Assembly: GCF_023559245.1 (NCBI RefSeq)
Contig: NZ_CP097462.1
Span: 2,662,001 to 2,726,000 of the forward strand
Length of the DNA stretch: 64,000 bases
Reading direction: 5' to 3'
From: Sphingomonas sp. KRR8
GTDB lineage: Bacteria > Pseudomonadota > Alphaproteobacteria > Sphingomonadales > Sphingomonadaceae
The notes under the pieces are model-generated. The model had not been told where the DNA came from and did not search any database. It saw only the letters and a program-made list of their open reading frames with translations. The first letter of the stretch is position 1. The number at the start of each line of letters is the position of its first letter. Shown one piece after another: positions 62,183 to 64,000 of the stretch. Position numbers and translations under genes: made by a program.

Positions 62183-62476
62183 TCAGGCAGCCCGGCGCTT
62201 GTACTCGACGGACCCGAGCTGCTCGGTCAGCGCGTCAAGCGTGGCATCGGCGTCTTCGACACCGTGATACTTATCGTGCAGCTCCGCCTCACGGACGGTG
62301 AGCTCCCGGAAGTAGCTGATGGAGAGCCGGCGACCGAACACGTCGTCACCGCGCATCTTCAGCTCGGGATCAGCCGATTCCGGCAGGCTGTCGCGGATCG
62401 CCACCAGCGTGGTGATCAGGCGGTCAAGCGACGTGTAGTCGCTGATTTCGATAAAGTCCTTCACGCGCGTACGCAT
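62183..62476 (-). CDS. Small hypothetical protein
   Basis: A 97-residue soluble, charged protein, MRTRVKDFIEISDYTSLDRL then ITTLVAIRDSLPESADPELK, ending RRAA. ATG 62476 is preceded by GGAGGAG eight bases upstream, so it is likely expressed. The frame upstream to 62578 is not needed. Small proteins of this kind (R-x-K-D-F-I-E-I-S-D-Y at the start) are not known to me functionally. It lies between dgoD and the mutarotase gene but on the opposite strand. Confidence 0.65.
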   Translation of the reverse strand: MRTRVKDFIEISDYTSLDRLITTLVAIRDSLPESADPELKMRGDDVFGRRLSISYFRELTVREAELHDKYHGVEDADATLDALTEQLGSVEYKRRAA

Positions 62477-62610
62477 GATCCATCTCCTCCCCGAGATCCC
62501 CCGGGGCAAGGTTCTGCGCCGCGCGATTCCGTGACGCAATCGAGAATTGGCACTTATCCCCAGTCGAGTTACGGCCATCTGAACATCTCAGTCGAAAAGG
62601 GTTCAGGTCC

Positions 62611-63498
62611 ATGGCCGACAGCACCACCATTACACTCGCCGCTGGGCCTCTCTTGCTGGAGCTAAGTCCTTCTATTGGTGGATCAATCCGGAACTTCTTC
62701 TGGATTGAGGGAGGTCAGCAGACCCCCCTATTGCGCGAAAGCCACAGCGACGACGCAACCGTCCTCGATCATGCCTGCTTTCCGCTGGTGCCTTATGTGA
62801 ATCGCATTCGCGGCGGTGAGTTTCGTTTTAGGGGCGAACCAGTCAGCCTTGCGCCGAACATGGCCGGGGACCCCAGCCCCCTGCACGGACAAGGCTGGCT
62901 GGGCAGCTGGTCGGTCGAGCAGGCGGACGCCACGATGGCAGAGCTTCACTACCGCCACGAAGCTGGAGAATGGCCGTGGGACTATGAGGCGCGGCAGACC
63001 TTTGTGCTGGATGAAAAAGGTCTGAGCGTTCGCCTGGAATGCGGTAACATGTCGGATCGGCCCATGCCCTGTGGCCTTGGTCAGCATCCCTACTTCCCGT
63101 GCGACGCAACGACACGGCTCGACACGCGGGTCGAGACAGTGTGGGAGATCGACGAGCATGTCCTTCCGACACGGCAGGTCCCTGCAACCGGGCGGTATGA
63201 CCTCAGCAACCGCGCGGTCTGCGGCCAGGACCTCGACCATGGCTTTGGCGGGTGGGGCGGCGAGGCGCGCATCTGGGAGGAGGGCGGCCCCCGGCGCCTC
63301 ACCTTATCCTCGCCCCAAGCCAAATTCTTCCAGCTCTATTCGCCGCCGGCGGGCGGCATCTTCGTGGCCGAGCCGGTGACCCACGCCAACGCCGCGCTGA
63401 ATGAGCCGGAGGAGCGCTGGGGCGAACTCGGGATGCGGGTGCTCGAGCCAGGGGAGAGCATGGCTTTGGACACGCGGCTGGACGTCGATCACGGGTGA
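62611..63498 (+). CDS. Aldose 1-epimerase (mutarotase)
   Basis: A 295-residue galactose-mutarotase-like beta-sandwich protein. The active-site His/Arg are in FPLVPYVNRIRGGEFRFRG and PSPLHGQGWLGSWSV; the second His is in GLGQHPYFPCDATTRL, and the catalytic base Glu near the end may be in VAEPVTHANAALNEPEER. It interconverts anomers so the dehydrogenase can act. Close to the galactose pathway and dgoD, so its role there is clear though the substrate scope is not. ATG 62611 is used. Confidence 0.93.
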   Translation: MADSTTITLAAGPLLLELSPSIGGSIRNFFWIEGGQQTPLLRESHSDDATVLDHACFPLVPYVNRIRGGEFRFRGEPVSLAPNMAGDPSPLHGQGWLGSWSVEQADATMAELHYRHEAGEWPWDYEARQTFVLDEKGLSVRLECGNMSDRPMPCGLGQHPYFPCDATTRLDTRVETVWEIDEHVLPTRQVPATGRYDLSNRAVCGQDLDHGFGGWGGEARIWEEGGPRRLTLSSPQAKFFQLYSPPAGGIFVAEPVTHANAALNEPEERWGELGMRVLEPGESMALDTRLDVDHG

Positions 63499-63570
63499 CG
63501 AGCGCGGGCCGACAGCCTCGCGCCATTGGATGTTCGGTTAGGAAAGACTAAGTTTCACTCTGGTATCGAC

Positions 63571-64000
63571 ATGGCCGTGCAACGTCTTTCCCCTCTCACG
63601 CCGCGTGACCGCGCCGGCGCGCTCGCCGCCGTGGTGCTGGTGCAGCTGGCGATCCTCGCCGCCCTGATCGCGTCGGGGCGGGTGACCCTTTCGTCAGGTC
63701 CGAACACGCCGCCGATCCAGACCTTCGAGGTTCGCATGCCGGCCGTTCCCCACGCCATTCCGCGCGAGCGGCCGCAACCAAAGGCAGCCCGCCCGGAGGC
63801 GGAAGCAAGCGCGGTCAACCTGCGCAGCCTTGCGACCCCGGTCTCCGCGCCCAAGCCGGTCGTGGTGCTGCCGGCCGCACCCAAGGTGATCGTCAGCGAC
63901 ACGCCGATGGCGGGAGCCGCTCCGACCCAGGGCGCGGCGGATCAGCCGGGTCCCGGCATGGGGGCGGGCGGTACCGGCGCTGGAACGGGCGCTGGCGATG
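63571..64000 (+). CDS. TonB-like energy transducer, 5' part
   Basis: A 143-codon fragment running off the right edge. It begins MAVQRLSPLTPRDRAG, followed by one transmembrane helix (ALAAVVLVQLAILAALIASG) and a long proline-rich periplasmic linker (PAVPHAIPRERPQPKAARPE) passing into a Gly-rich stretch. This is the layout of TonB proteins, which power outer-membrane receptors like the one at 49897. The C-terminal TonB domain is not in the window, so the call is provisional. Confidence 0.7.
   Translation, partial: MAVQRLSPLTPRDRAGALAAVVLVQLAILAALIASGRVTLSSGPNTPPIQTFEVRMPAVPHAIPRERPQPKAARPEAEASAVNLRSLATPVSAPKPVVVLPAAPKVIVSDTPMAGAAPTQGAADQPGPGMGAGGTGAGTGAGD

Overview
This is a GC-rich (roughly two-thirds G+C by eye) alphaproteobacterial chromosome segment, most likely from a Sphingomonas-like member of the Sphingomonadales. 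The pointers are a Xanthomonas/Caulobacter-type TonB-dependent receptor, a RegB/RegA redox pair behind a cyo quinol oxidase operon, an FnrL-like regulator, GGAAC-N16-type stress-sigma promoters, and heavy use of GTGA/TTGA/ATGA gene overlaps with GTG and TTG starts. I could not run a database search. Family calls rest on motifs, length, order and context.

Layout. (1) 3-4521: the end of a bo3-type quinol oxidase operon (cyoB 3' part, cyoC, cyoD), a SURF1-like assembly factor and a RegB/RegA-type redox two-component system, all coupled by short overlaps. (2) 4522-7407: small hypothetical genes, a LysR regulator and a frameshifted tyrosine/dual-specificity phosphatase. (3) 7408-10785: a low-complexity secreted protein, a subtilisin-like protease, and a divergent ECF sigma factor with its membrane anti-sigma factor. 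(4) 10786-16617: an accessory stretch with gene debris, a two-gene hypothetical operon, a nested palindrome array, a truncated pirin gene, a pair of membrane/coiled-coil proteins of unknown role and an NYN-domain putative RNase. (5) 16618-27267: a compact chemosensory operon (soluble MCP with two signalling tips, triple-CheW protein, CheB, CheR, CheA, small STAS-like protein, single REC protein, CheC) ending in a PAS hybrid histidine kinase.

(6) 27268-49746: after a tRNA-Ser 3' remnant come a metallo-beta-lactamase-fold hydrolase, an FNR-type regulator and two dehydrogenases. Then follow two large divergent operons. The minus-strand one (40712 down to 31501) holds two or three nucleotide-sugar epimerases, a UDP-xylose-synthase-like enzyme, four glycosyltransferases and a phosphoribosyltransferase-kinase fusion. 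The plus-strand one (40853 on) holds a histidine phosphatase, a CmoB-like methyltransferase, a circularly permuted glycoside-hydrolase-like barrel, myo-inositol-phosphate synthase, a DUF1003 protein, an inositol-monophosphatase-family enzyme and a complete sugar ABC importer. Both start from one 140-bp region carrying back-to-back GGAAC-N16-NNTT elements. I read this as an uncharacterised, probably stress-regulated, inositol-linked glycan or glycoside system, and it is the best candidate for something undescribed here.

(7) 49747-63498: a polysaccharide-utilisation and hexose/pentose catabolism locus: a TonB-dependent receptor, three GH43 enzymes, a GH1-like protein, and a full De Ley-Doudoroff-type set (mutarotase, galactose/arabinose 1-dehydrogenase, lactonase, galactonate dehydratase, KDGal kinase, KDPGal aldolase). 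A TonB-like gene runs off the right edge.
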